Shown in pieces: positions 25,157-32,190 of a DNA stretch of 36,136 nt (its first letter is position 1; each line of letters opens with the position of its first letter). Source of the DNA: Bacteroidales bacterium (GTDB lineage: Bacteria; Bacteroidota; Bacteroidia; Bacteroidales; F082). The stretch is taken from positions 1 through 36,136 of the forward strand of contig JAFYJV010000023.1 of the NCBI GenBank assembly GCA_017537965.1. The letters run 5' to 3'. Both the position numbers and the translations under genes were made by a program. The notes under the pieces were generated by a model that worked only from the letters and a program-made list of their open reading frames with translations, had not been told where the DNA came from and searched no databases.

Positions 25157-26188
25157 ATGAAAGAAAAAATTGATCAAATACTGAATGAGGTCAGGAACTT
25201 CCAGGCCGAGAATAAAGAGGCGCTGGAGAACTTCCGCATCACTTATCTGAGCAAGAAAGGGATTATCCCAGCCTTGTTTGCCGATTTCAAGAATGTGGCA
25301 CCTGAACTCCGCAAGGAGATGGGCATGCGCCTCAACGAGCTGAAGAACACCGTGACTGCCAAAGTCGAAGAACAGCTGGAACGCTTCGAGACCCAAAACA
25401 GTTCCGATGCCGGCTTCGACATGACGATGCCAGCCAACGAGATGAAAGGCTCCCGTCATCCCCTATCGATCGTCCGCCGAGACATCAACGAGATCTTCTC
25501 GCATTTGGGCTTCACCATTGTGGAAGGTCCTGAGATCGAGGACGACTACCATGTGTTCTCGGCATTGAATTTCCCACTCGACCATCCGGCGCGCGACATG
25601 CAGGACACTTTCTTCATCCAGAAGGAGCCGAATGTGAACAAGGTGACGGATATCCTGTTGCGCACCCACACCTCCAGCGTACAGGTTCGTGCCATGGAGA
25701 AACAGCAGCCGCCCATCCGCGTCATCGCCCCTGGGCGTGTGTTCCGCAATGAGGCCATCTCGGCCCGCGCCCACTGCATCTTCCATCAGATCGAAGGTCT
25801 GTATATCGATGAGAATGTCTCTTTCGCCGACCTGAAACAGACGCTGTATCATTTCGTGCAGGAGTTCTTCGGTGAAGGCACCAAGGTGCGTTTCCGTCCC
25901 TCCTATTTCCCCTTCACTGAGACCTCGGCGGAGATGGACATCTCATGCAACATCTGCGGTGGCAAGGGATGCAATATCTGCAAACACACCGGCTGGGTGG
26001 AGATCCTGGGCTGCGGCATGTGCGACCCCAACATCCTCATCGCCAGCGGCATCGACCCGGAGAAATATACAGGCTTCGCTTTTGGCATGGGTGTGGAACG
26101 CATCGCCATGCTGAAATATGGCATTAACGACTTGCGTCTGTTCTTCGAAAACGACTTGAAGTTCTTGGAACAGTTTGAACTGGCCTAA
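25157..26188 (+). CDS. pheS: phenylalanyl-tRNA synthetase alpha subunit
   Basis: Catalytic subunit of the alpha2-beta2 enzyme that charges tRNA-Phe. 343 residues from ATG 25157; the longer frame from TTG 25133 would overlap the preceding gene. The N-terminal coiled coil (about 1-85) contacts tRNA. Class II motifs follow: motif 2 in FHQIEGLYIDENVSFADLK, motif 3 in GFAFGMGVERIAMLKYGI. A CNICGGKGCNICKHTGW insert with four cysteines precedes the VEILGCGMCDPNIL strand; it looks like a small zinc knuckle. pheT is not in the window. The stop overlaps the convergent tatC stop. Confidence 0.96.
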   Translation: MKEKIDQILNEVRNFQAENKEALENFRITYLSKKGIIPALFADFKNVAPELRKEMGMRLNELKNTVTAKVEEQLERFETQNSSDAGFDMTMPANEMKGSRHPLSIVRRDINEIFSHLGFTIVEGPEIEDDYHVFSALNFPLDHPARDMQDTFFIQKEPNVNKVTDILLRTHTSSVQVRAMEKQQPPIRVIAPGRVFRNEAISARAHCIFHQIEGLYIDENVSFADLKQTLYHFVQEFFGEGTKVRFRPSYFPFTETSAEMDISCNICGGKGCNICKHTGWVEILGCGMCDPNILIASGIDPEKYTGFAFGMGVERIAMLKYGINDLRLFFENDLKFLEQFELA

Positions 26189-26997
26189 GAAGCAGCTGGA
26201 GAACGTTCGGACTGCGCAATGCTTTTACGTTCCGTGCGTTTGACAATCAACACGCTGAGTTCGAACAGCAGATAAATTGGCAGCGACACCAAGGTCAAGG
26301 TGAAGGCATCTCCCGTAGGGGTGATGATGGCTGCCACTACCAAAACAACGACAATAGCATGACGGCGGTATTTCTTCATGAATGCCGCCTTCATCATACC
26401 CAGTTTTGCCAACAACCAGCATAACACCGGCAGCTCGAAAATGACACCCATTGTCAAGCTCAGCATCAACAGGATGGAGATATAGGATTCCAGCGAGATG
26501 ACATTGGTGACGGAGGGATCCACTTGATAGGTGCCCAGAAAACGGAATGTCAGCGGGAAAATCAGGAAATAGTTGAGCAGCACGCCCAACAGGAACATGA
26601 CATAGCCGCCCGCCACCGCCTTCACTGCATGACGTCGCTCAGATTCATACAAAGCAGGAGCCACGAAACCAAACAGCACATAGATCACGTAGGGAGACAC
26701 CACGATAAAGCCCATCCAAAACGCCATCTTCATGTGGAGAATGAACTGCTGGGCCAACTCGATGTTGATCAGATCCACCTGAAAGGGTTGCAAGGGACCA
26801 ACCAGCCTTTCAAACAAACGATAGGTGATAAAATCGGGCGACTTGGGGGCAAGCACGACGGAAAACAGCAGGTTTTTGAAGCAAAACGCCACGATGCCCG
26901 CCACCAAGGTGACAGCAAGGATGCGGAACAGACAATGCCGGAGCACCTCCAGGTGTTCCCAAAAGCCCAGCTGATCCGCATCCTTACTCTGGCTCAT
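26185..26997 (-). CDS. tatC: Sec-independent translocase subunit TatC
   Basis: Receptor of the twin-arginine pathway that exports folded proteins. 270 residues with six predicted membrane helices. The N-terminal signature FWEHLEVLRHCLFR matches the TatC HLxELRxR recognition site. FGFVAPALYESERR and the SYISILLMLSLTMGVIFELP segment are typical. Its ATG overlaps the tatA TGA (ATGA), so the two are coupled. The first periplasmic loop is long. Confidence 0.95.
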   Translation of the reverse strand: MSQSKDADQLGFWEHLEVLRHCLFRILAVTLVAGIVAFCFKNLLFSVVLAPKSPDFITYRLFERLVGPLQPFQVDLINIELAQQFILHMKMAFWMGFIVVSPYVIYVLFGFVAPALYESERRHAVKAVAGGYVMFLLGVLLNYFLIFPLTFRFLGTYQVDPSVTNVISLESYISILLMLSLTMGVIFELPVLCWLLAKLGMMKAAFMKKYRRHAIVVVLVVAAIITPTGDAFTLTLVSLPIYLLFELSVLIVKRTERKSIAQSERSPAAS

Positions 26998-27197
26998 TGA
27001 GCATCCTTGTTTTCTTTCGAATCGGACTTGGTCTGGCTTGCTTCGTCAGCTGGCTTGCCTTCCATGCCTTCCTTGAAATCCTTGACACCTCGTCCTAGGC
27101 TTCGCATCAGTGCCGGAATTCGGCTCGCACCGAACAACAACAAGATGATCAAACCAATGATGAGGAGTTCCTGGGTACCGATAAATAACAATGTCAT
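26994..27197 (-). CDS. tatA: Sec-independent translocase subunit TatA/TatE
   Basis: 67 residues: one membrane helix (LLIIGLIILLLFGASRIPAL), the FG hinge, an amphipathic helix (MRSLGRGVKDFKEGMEG) and a charged tail. It forms the pore-lining oligomer with TatC. No TatB gene is present, as in the minimal TatAC systems known from this phylum. Confidence 0.94.
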   Translation of the reverse strand: MTLLFIGTQELLIIGLIILLLFGASRIPALMRSLGRGVKDFKEGMEGKPADEASQTKSDSKENKDAQ

Positions 27198-27223
27198 GAC
27201 GATCGTTTCTAATGTGATGATTG

Positions 27224-27231
27224 CAAAAGTA
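27224..27231 (-). promoter_or_regulatory. -7 promoter element of tatA-tatC
   Basis: TACTTTTG on the minus strand, 26 nt before the tatA ATG. Confidence 0.65.
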
Positions 27232-27325
27232 AGAATATTTCTTTCACAAATCCCTTTTTCATTATTTTTTCACTAGATAAGCCCCATCAACGCCATAGGA
27301 CAAACAAAGGGTTTTCAAAAAGTTG

Positions 27326-27333
27326 TATCTTTG
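27326..27333 (+). promoter_or_regulatory. -7 promoter element of the GH97 gene
   Basis: TATCTTTG, 35 nt before ATG 27369. I see no other signal in the 171-nt gap between tatA and this gene. Confidence 0.65.
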
Positions 27334-27368
27334 TTTGTGAAAAGTAGATCAATTAAATAATTAACGAT

Positions 27369-29363
27369 ATGAAAAACAGTGTATTACTTATTGTTTTACT
27401 ATCTCTGGCGACATTAGGAGGCTTCGGACAAAAAACCTATACCCTTAGCTCGCCCGACCAAAAAATCACCGTGACCGTCAGCGTTGCAGATGATCTCAGA
27501 TACTCGGTACGTCATGGCAAAACCCTCGTCCTTGACGACTCACAAATCGCCCTGAGCCTCGATAACGGAAGGATATTGGGGGTTCATCCAAACAACAAGG
27601 TTATCGCTGTCAAAACCAACTCGGTAAATCAAACCATCAAGGCATATTTCTATAAGAGAAATGAGATTCAAGATCAATATAACGAATTGATTCTGAGTTT
27701 TAAAGGCAACTATCAAGTAGTTTTCCGCGCATACAATGAAGGTGTGGCCTATCGCTTTGAAACCAATTTTTCAAAGCCTTTCAATGTGGTTTCGGAAACC
27801 GCCGATTTCAACTTTGATGAGGATTACACCGCTTGGGTTCCTTACGTGAACGCCCGCAAAGGCAAAGGCGATTTCATCCAGCAACAGTTCTTCACCTCTT
27901 TTGAAAACACTTATACCGTCACGCCTTTGAGCAAGATGGAGCCTGAAAGACTGGTGTTTTTGCCTGCTTTGGTGGAACTGAAAGACGGTAAAAAGGCAGT
28001 GATCACCGAGGCTGACTTGGAGGACTTCCCTGGTTTGTTATTAAGAAACGAAGATGGCTTGAATGGCTTCACTGCCGTTCATGCCGGCTACCCAAAAGTT
28101 GAAGAACAAGGCGGTCACAACAACCTGCAATACGTGGTCAAAGAACGTGAAAACTATATTGCCAAAGTCGAGGGCAAACACACTTTCCCATGGCGCTGCA
28201 TCGTGATCTCGGAAAACGACAAGGATTTGGCCGATAGCGACTTGGTGTATAAACTCGCCTCGCCCTGCCGTGTAGATGACCTCAGCTGGATCAAGCCTGG
28301 CAAGGTGGCTTGGGACTGGTGGAACAACTGGAATATCTATGGCGTGCCTTTCAAGGCCGGCATCAACAACGACACCTATAAATATTACATCGACTTCGCC
28401 TCGAAATATGGCATCGAGTATGTAATCTTGGATGAAGGCTGGGCCGTGAACAAACAAGCCGACCTCTTCCAAGTAGTTCCTGAAATTGACTTGCAAGAGC
28501 TGGTTGATTACGGCGCAAAACGTAACGTGGGCATTGTGCTGTGGGCAGGTTACGCCGCCATCGACAAGGACATGGAGCATGTGTGCCAACACTATTCCAA
28601 GATGGGCGTGAAAGGTTTCAAAGTCGATTTCATGGATCGTGACGACCAGAAAGTAGTGGACTTCTACTACCGCATGGCTGCCATGGCCGCCAAATACCAC
28701 CTCTTCATCGACTTCCACGGAGCTTACAAGCCCACAGGGTTGAGCCGCACCTATCCGAATGTGTTGAATTACGAAGGCGTGTATGGTTTGGAACAAGCCA
28801 AATGGGACAATGAGGGCGACCTGGCCTTGAACGAGGTCACCATCCCCTTCATCCGCATGGTAGCGGGTTCGTTCGACTACACCCAAGGCGCCATGCACAA
28901 TGCCCAAAAGAGCAGCTTTGCCGCCAACTGGGGCGAGCCGATGAGCCAAGGCACCCGTTGCCGTCAATTGGCTGAATATGTGATTTTTGAATCTCCATTC
29001 AACATGCTTTGCGACAGTCCGAGCAACTACTTACAGGAAGACGAATGCACCAAGTTCATTGCCAGCGTGCCTACCACTTGGGATGAGACCGTGGTGCTCG
29101 ATGGCCAAGTCGGGAAATACCTTGTCATCGCCCGCAAGAAAGGATTCCGCTGGTACATCGGCGCCATCACCAACTGGGAGGAACGCGACCTGACGATCGA
29201 CCTCACTCCCTTGAACGGCGGCGCTAAGTCGGGACACATCTTCCGCGACGGTCCCAATGCCAACCGCGTGGCTCGGGATTACGTCTCCGAACAAGCCCAG
29301 GTCTGGGGCAACACCGTCAAAGTGCATCTCGCCAAGGGCGGTGGTGCTGTGATGGTTTGGTAA
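27369..29363 (+). CDS. glycoside hydrolase family 97 (retaining-type motif)
   Basis: 664 residues with a signal peptide (to GGFGQ). It has the GH97 plan: an N-terminal beta-sandwich, a catalytic TIM barrel from about residue 310 and a C-terminal beta domain. AWDWWNNWNIYGVPF, IEYVILDEGWAVN and KVDFMDRDDQ (Asp420) are visible, with DFHGAYKPTGLSRTYPN from Asp448. In GH97, an Asp in the KVDFMD position marks the retaining subgroup studied in a Bacteroides alpha-galactosidase. The inverting SusB group instead has Glu bases (HHE, NAHEA). This is probably a periplasmic alpha-galactosidase or related retaining glycosidase. No SusC/SusD genes or sugar regulators flank it. Confidence 0.92.
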   Translation: MKNSVLLIVLLSLATLGGFGQKTYTLSSPDQKITVTVSVADDLRYSVRHGKTLVLDDSQIALSLDNGRILGVHPNNKVIAVKTNSVNQTIKAYFYKRNEIQDQYNELILSFKGNYQVVFRAYNEGVAYRFETNFSKPFNVVSETADFNFDEDYTAWVPYVNARKGKGDFIQQQFFTSFENTYTVTPLSKMEPERLVFLPALVELKDGKKAVITEADLEDFPGLLLRNEDGLNGFTAVHAGYPKVEEQGGHNNLQYVVKERENYIAKVEGKHTFPWRCIVISENDKDLADSDLVYKLASPCRVDDLSWIKPGKVAWDWWNNWNIYGVPFKAGINNDTYKYYIDFASKYGIEYVILDEGWAVNKQADLFQVVPEIDLQELVDYGAKRNVGIVLWAGYAAIDKDMEHVCQHYSKMGVKGFKVDFMDRDDQKVVDFYYRMAAMAAKYHLFIDFHGAYKPTGLSRTYPNVLNYEGVYGLEQAKWDNEGDLALNEVTIPFIRMVAGSFDYTQGAMHNAQKSSFAANWGEPMSQGTRCRQLAEYVIFESPFNMLCDSPSNYLQEDECTKFIASVPTTWDETVVLDGQVGKYLVIARKKGFRWYIGAITNWEERDLTIDLTPLNGGAKSGHIFRDGPNANRVARDYVSEQAQVWGNTVKVHLAKGGGAVMVW

Positions 29364-29370
29364 AAAAACC

Positions 29371-29461
29371 AAATAGTTTAATAATTTTCAATTAAATAAT
29401 ATAGCTAATTTAAATAGTATTATTACCTTTGCAGATATTTTTGTAAAAAACAAATAGTATT
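29371..29461 (+). promoter_or_regulatory. three phased AAATAGT repeats upstream of hicA
   Basis: AAATAGT occurs at 29371, 29412 and 29452, i.e. 41 and 40 bp apart (about four helical turns each). The last two copies are identical over 10 nt (AAATAGTATT). They interleave with -7-like elements TACCTTTG (29424-29431) and TATTTTTG (29436-29443) and precede the hicA -7 element. Possible operators for the HTH of HicB; this is inference. Confidence 0.4.
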
Positions 29462-29472
29462 CGTTTTTTTAC

Positions 29473-29480
29473 TATATTTG
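29473..29480 (+). promoter_or_regulatory. -7 promoter element of hicAB
   Basis: TATATTTG, 15 nt before ATG 29496. The upstream TTG start at 29478 falls within it and is rejected. Confidence 0.6.
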
Positions 29481-29495
29481 CAGCGTAAAGATAAT

Positions 29496-29702
29496 ATGAG
29501 TTTTAAGTCGGTGAAATATGTGATAGACTTACTGGTGAGACATGGTTTCATACTAAAAAGTCAAAAGGGTAGTCACATGAAGTTTGTAAAAGGAGACAAA
29601 ACGGTGGTTGTTCCCAATCACGGCAGTAAAGGCATAGAAAAAGGAACCTATTACAACATCCTAAACCAGGCAGGTATCAAAGAAGAACGAGAAAAACAAT
29701 AA
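29496..29702 (+). CDS. hicA: HicA-type mRNA interferase toxin
   Basis: 68 residues with the HicA dsRBD-like fold. The catalytic histidine sits in KSQKGSHMKFVKG, followed by VVVPNHGSKGIEKGTYYNIL. HicA toxins cleave mRNA and tmRNA when released from HicB. It starts after a TATATTTG promoter element, with hicB 3 nt downstream, the usual toxin-first order. No residue appears lost, so the toxin is predicted active. Confidence 0.92.
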   Translation: MSFKSVKYVIDLLVRHGFILKSQKGSHMKFVKGDKTVVVPNHGSKGIEKGTYYNILNQAGIKEEREKQ

Positions 29703-29705
29703 AAT

Positions 29706-30098
29706 ATGAAAAATGTGGAAGTAGTTGTAGAGTATGCGGGTAAAAACCTAAGTGCTTATATCAAGGACGCCCCCCTCTTCACTGTAGGCAAAGATTTAAA
29801 AGAAATAGAACTCAACATGCGAGAGGCTATAGATCTATATTTGGAAGACAACCCAAATCCCTGCGAGTTACTCTCAGGAGAATATGAGCTGAAGTATCGT
29901 ATAGATACAGCAACGTTTCTCAACTATTACAGCAGTGTTTTCACCAAAGCCGCACTAAGTCGTATCACCGGCATCAACGAGAGGCAACTCTGGCATTATG
30001 CAGCTGGTGTCCATAAACCACGGAGCAAGCAAACGGAAAAAATAAAAAATGGCATCAGATCACTGACAAAAGAACTAGAAGCCATCAACTTAGTATGA
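29706..30098 (+). CDS. hicB: HicB-type antitoxin with HTH domain
   Basis: 130 residues. The N-terminal partial RNase-H-like fold (VVVEYAGKNLSAYIKDAPLF, then ELNMREAIDLYLEDNP) neutralises HicA. The C-terminal part, KAALSRITGINERQLWHYAAGVHKPR, is an XRE-like helix-turn-helix that would autorepress the operon, possibly at the AAATAGT repeats upstream. The last 9 bp overlap the convergent RluA-family gene. Confidence 0.9.
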   Translation: MKNVEVVVEYAGKNLSAYIKDAPLFTVGKDLKEIELNMREAIDLYLEDNPNPCELLSGEYELKYRIDTATFLNYYSSVFTKAALSRITGINERQLWHYAAGVHKPRSKQTEKIKNGIRSLTKELEAINLV

Positions 30099-30773
30099 CA
30101 GCCCAAACGACGGCCACGGTTCCGTTTTAGGCAGTGGGGCGGTAATATCAACCTGTGTCTTCTGCACTGGATGCTCGAAGGAGATCCGATAGGCATGGAG
30201 ACAGATGGACGCGTCAGGGTTGCTGCGCGGATAGCCGTATTTCAGGTCGCCTTTGATGGGGCAACCGATATGTGCCAACTGGCAGCGGATCTGATGGTGG
30301 CGACCTGTAAACAGTTCTACTTCCAAGAGATAATAATTATCGGATTTACCTACCAACCGATAACTCAAACGCGCCAGCTTGGCCTCTTTAGTACCCGCAG
30401 GAACGATATATGACTTGTTTTGTTTTTCGTTCTTTACGATATAGTCTTCAAGCACGTCGGCATCTTTAGGCGGACGGTTTTTCACGATGGCCAAATATAT
30501 TTTTTGGAAATCCCTTTCCTTCACCTTGACCGTCATCCTCGACAAGGCCTTGCTCGTCTTGGCAAACACCACCGCTCCACTCACGGGTCTGTCGATGCGA
30601 TGCACCAATCCCGCAAACACATTGCCCGGCTTGTCGTATTTCTCTTTGATATAGGCTTTTACGTCGTCCAAAAGGCACACATCGCCCGTCTTGTCGCCTT
30701 GCACAATCTCCGAAGGCAATTTGTTCACCACGATGAGGTGGTTGTCTTCATATAGTATTCTATCGTCAATCAT
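30090..30773 (-). CDS. RluA-family pseudouridine synthase
   Basis: Isomerises uridine in rRNA or tRNA. 227 residues, the short form without an S4 domain. The catalytic Asp61 lies in GLVHRIDRPVSGAVVFAKT. The other family blocks are ERDFQKIYLAIV, ELFTGRHHQIRCQLAHIG and a KGDLKYGYP segment. The target uridine cannot be told from sequence. It begins 8 nt after the mnmA stop, with a heptad array between the genes. That array provides an AGGAGG stretch 4 nt before the ATG, unusual in this phylum. Confidence 0.9.
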   Translation of the reverse strand: MIDDRILYEDNHLIVVNKLPSEIVQGDKTGDVCLLDDVKAYIKEKYDKPGNVFAGLVHRIDRPVSGAVVFAKTSKALSRMTVKVKERDFQKIYLAIVKNRPPKDADVLEDYIVKNEKQNKSYIVPAGTKEAKLARLSYRLVGKSDNYYLLEVELFTGRHHQIRCQLAHIGCPIKGDLKYGYPRSNPDASICLHAYRISFEHPVQKTQVDITAPLPKTEPWPSFGLSY

Positions 30774-30805
30774 TCTGCCTCCTAACTTCTGTCTTCTGTC
30801 TCTTC
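30774..30805 (-). repeat. heptad array D (mnmA 3' end to pseudouridine synthase start)
   Basis: On the minus strand: GAAGAGACA, GAAGACA, GAAGTTA, GGAGGCA, GAA. It is one arm only. The last codons and the TAG stop of mnmA lie inside it, and it ends at the ATG of the next gene. It is the most diverged member of the family. Confidence 0.8.
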
Positions 30806-31864
30806 AATAATCACCCCGCTTCCAACGACGTACGGTTCCGTCTCATGATACATTACCCCAAACTGCCCTGGTGCGATGCCCGACACTGCCACGTCGCTCA
30901 CGATATCGGCGCCCTTGGGTGTGATATGGATGGTGCCTTGTGTGAACTCTGGCTGGTGGCGTATCTTGTAACGCACCCGCATCCCTTCGGTGAGACGCAA
31001 GGTAGGGTTCATCATTTGGAGGTCGCCCAGGGGGATGATGTTGGTATATTGCGCGATGGGATCGTAGCCTTGCGACACATAGACGATGTTGTTGGGGATG
31101 TCCTTTTTCACCACGAACCAAGGTCCGCCTCCCAGCCCGAGGCCTTTGCGCTGTCCTATGGTATGGAACCAGAATCCCTTGTGTCGGCCCAGTTTCTTTC
31201 CCGATTCAATCTCCACGATGTCGCCTGGCATCTCGCCGAGATATTCGCGGATGTAGTCATTGTAATTGATTTTGCCAAGGAAGCAAATGCCCTGACTGTC
31301 ATGCCTTTCTGCCGATGGCAACTTGTATTGTGCGGCCAGTTTTCGCACTTCAGGCTTGGGAAGGTCACCGATGGGAAAGATCACCTTGCTCAGCTGCAGG
31401 TAGGTGATGCGGCCAAGGAAATAGGTCTGGTCTTTGTAGGTATCGGCTGCTGTTCCCAGCCAAAAGATGCCCTTTTCGTCTTCCCATGAGCGAGCATAGT
31501 GTCCAGTGGCTATCTTGTCGAAACGATGTCCTTCTTTCTCTTCGAAGGCGCCGAGTTTGATCCAGCGGTTGCACATCACATCGGGGTTGGGCGTGAGTCC
31601 TTTGCGCACCATCTCCATGGTATAGCGCCCGACCGTCTCGAAATACTCATGTTGCAGATCCACAATGTCGAACGGGCAACCGTATTTTTTGGCGATATAG
31701 GTAGTGATCTCAATATCTTCTTCTGAGGGGCAGGACGAGAGGTCTTCTTTCCCTTCCATTCCTATCTTGATATAGAAGATATGCGGCGTGAAGCCCTGTT
31801 CTTTGAGCAGGGGCACCACCACGGAGCTGTCAACGCCCCCCGATACCAATGCGGCGATGTTCAT
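30782..31864 (-). CDS. mnmA: tRNA-specific 2-thiouridylase
   Basis: Thiolates U34 of tRNA for Lys, Glu and Gln. 360 residues from ATG 31864. The PP-loop SGGVDSS is at residues 8-14. The two catalytic cysteines are in NPDVMCNRWIKLG and SQGICFLGKINY. The C-terminal beta-barrel is complete (VRYKIRHQPEFTQGTI). The longer frame to 31909 crosses the TATCTTTG promoter element and is rejected. The last six residues (ETEDRS) are encoded by heptad-repeat DNA. Confidence 0.95.
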   Translation of the reverse strand: MNIAALVSGGVDSSVVVPLLKEQGFTPHIFYIKIGMEGKEDLSSCPSEEDIEITTYIAKKYGCPFDIVDLQHEYFETVGRYTMEMVRKGLTPNPDVMCNRWIKLGAFEEKEGHRFDKIATGHYARSWEDEKGIFWLGTAADTYKDQTYFLGRITYLQLSKVIFPIGDLPKPEVRKLAAQYKLPSAERHDSQGICFLGKINYNDYIREYLGEMPGDIVEIESGKKLGRHKGFWFHTIGQRKGLGLGGGPWFVVKKDIPNNIVYVSQGYDPIAQYTNIIPLGDLQMMNPTLRLTEGMRVRYKIRHQPEFTQGTIHITPKGADIVSDVAVSGIAPGQFGVMYHETEPYVVGSGVIIEETEDRS

Positions 31865-31887
31865 GGTTGTGACAACAATAATTTTTG

Positions 31888-31895
31888 CAAAGATA
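31888..31895 (-). promoter_or_regulatory. -7 promoter element of mnmA
   Basis: TATCTTTG on the minus strand, 23 nt before ATG 31864. It fixes the mnmA start and probably also serves the pseudouridine synthase gene. Confidence 0.7.
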
Positions 31896-31973
31896 CAAAC
31901 AAATTCCATACTGGAAACAATAGTATTTATTTCATTTTTAATAATAAATTATTTAAAATATTTACAAAAATAT

Positions 31974-32095
31974 TATTTTTGCTTTTTTGTTGTTATATTT
32001 AAAAATTTCTGATTATTTTTGCAGAAAAAAACAATGTGGATATTATAAAAAACCATCAAAGCTATTGTTTTATACCTCTTTTATTTTTATTTTTG
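31974..32095 (+). promoter_or_regulatory. three tandem -7-like elements upstream of the large T9SS gene
   Basis: TATTTTTG occurs at 31974-31981, 32014-32021 and 32088-32095, each within the identical 10-mer TTATTTTTGC. Spacings are 40 and 74 nt. The last copy, giving a leader of about 90 nt, is the most likely start site. The others may be additional promoters. Confidence 0.5.
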
Positions 32096-32190
32096 CAGTC
32101 CAAAATGTCACGCTTTCTAAAAAAGAAAAGACAATTTATATAGTTTATAATCAATAAATTAACATAATAAAAACAAAAATTTTCAAAACG

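Larger units (their letters stand above)
31865..32190. other. AT-rich 326-nt divergent intergenic region
   Basis: Contains the mnmA promoter on the left and three TTATTTTTGC modules facing right. The rest is very AT-rich, with no ORF, tRNA or clear hairpin that I can support. The 95-nt leader before ATG 32191 is A-rich (AAAACAAAAATTTTC just upstream of the start). Confidence 0.7.

Noticed and set aside
28041-28967. 308-residue minus-strand open frame
   Set aside because: Antisense to the GH97 catalytic barrel; it is a codon-bias shadow with no promoter element or motif.
29355-29378. Terminator after the GH97 gene (TTTGG ... CCAAA)
   Set aside because: The stem is only 5 bp and includes the stop codon; too weak to call.
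29478-29495. Upstream TTG start for hicA (and likewise TTG 3791 and the start at 6151)
   Set aside because: Each falls inside a TAnnTTTG promoter element, so the codon would lie upstream of the transcript start.
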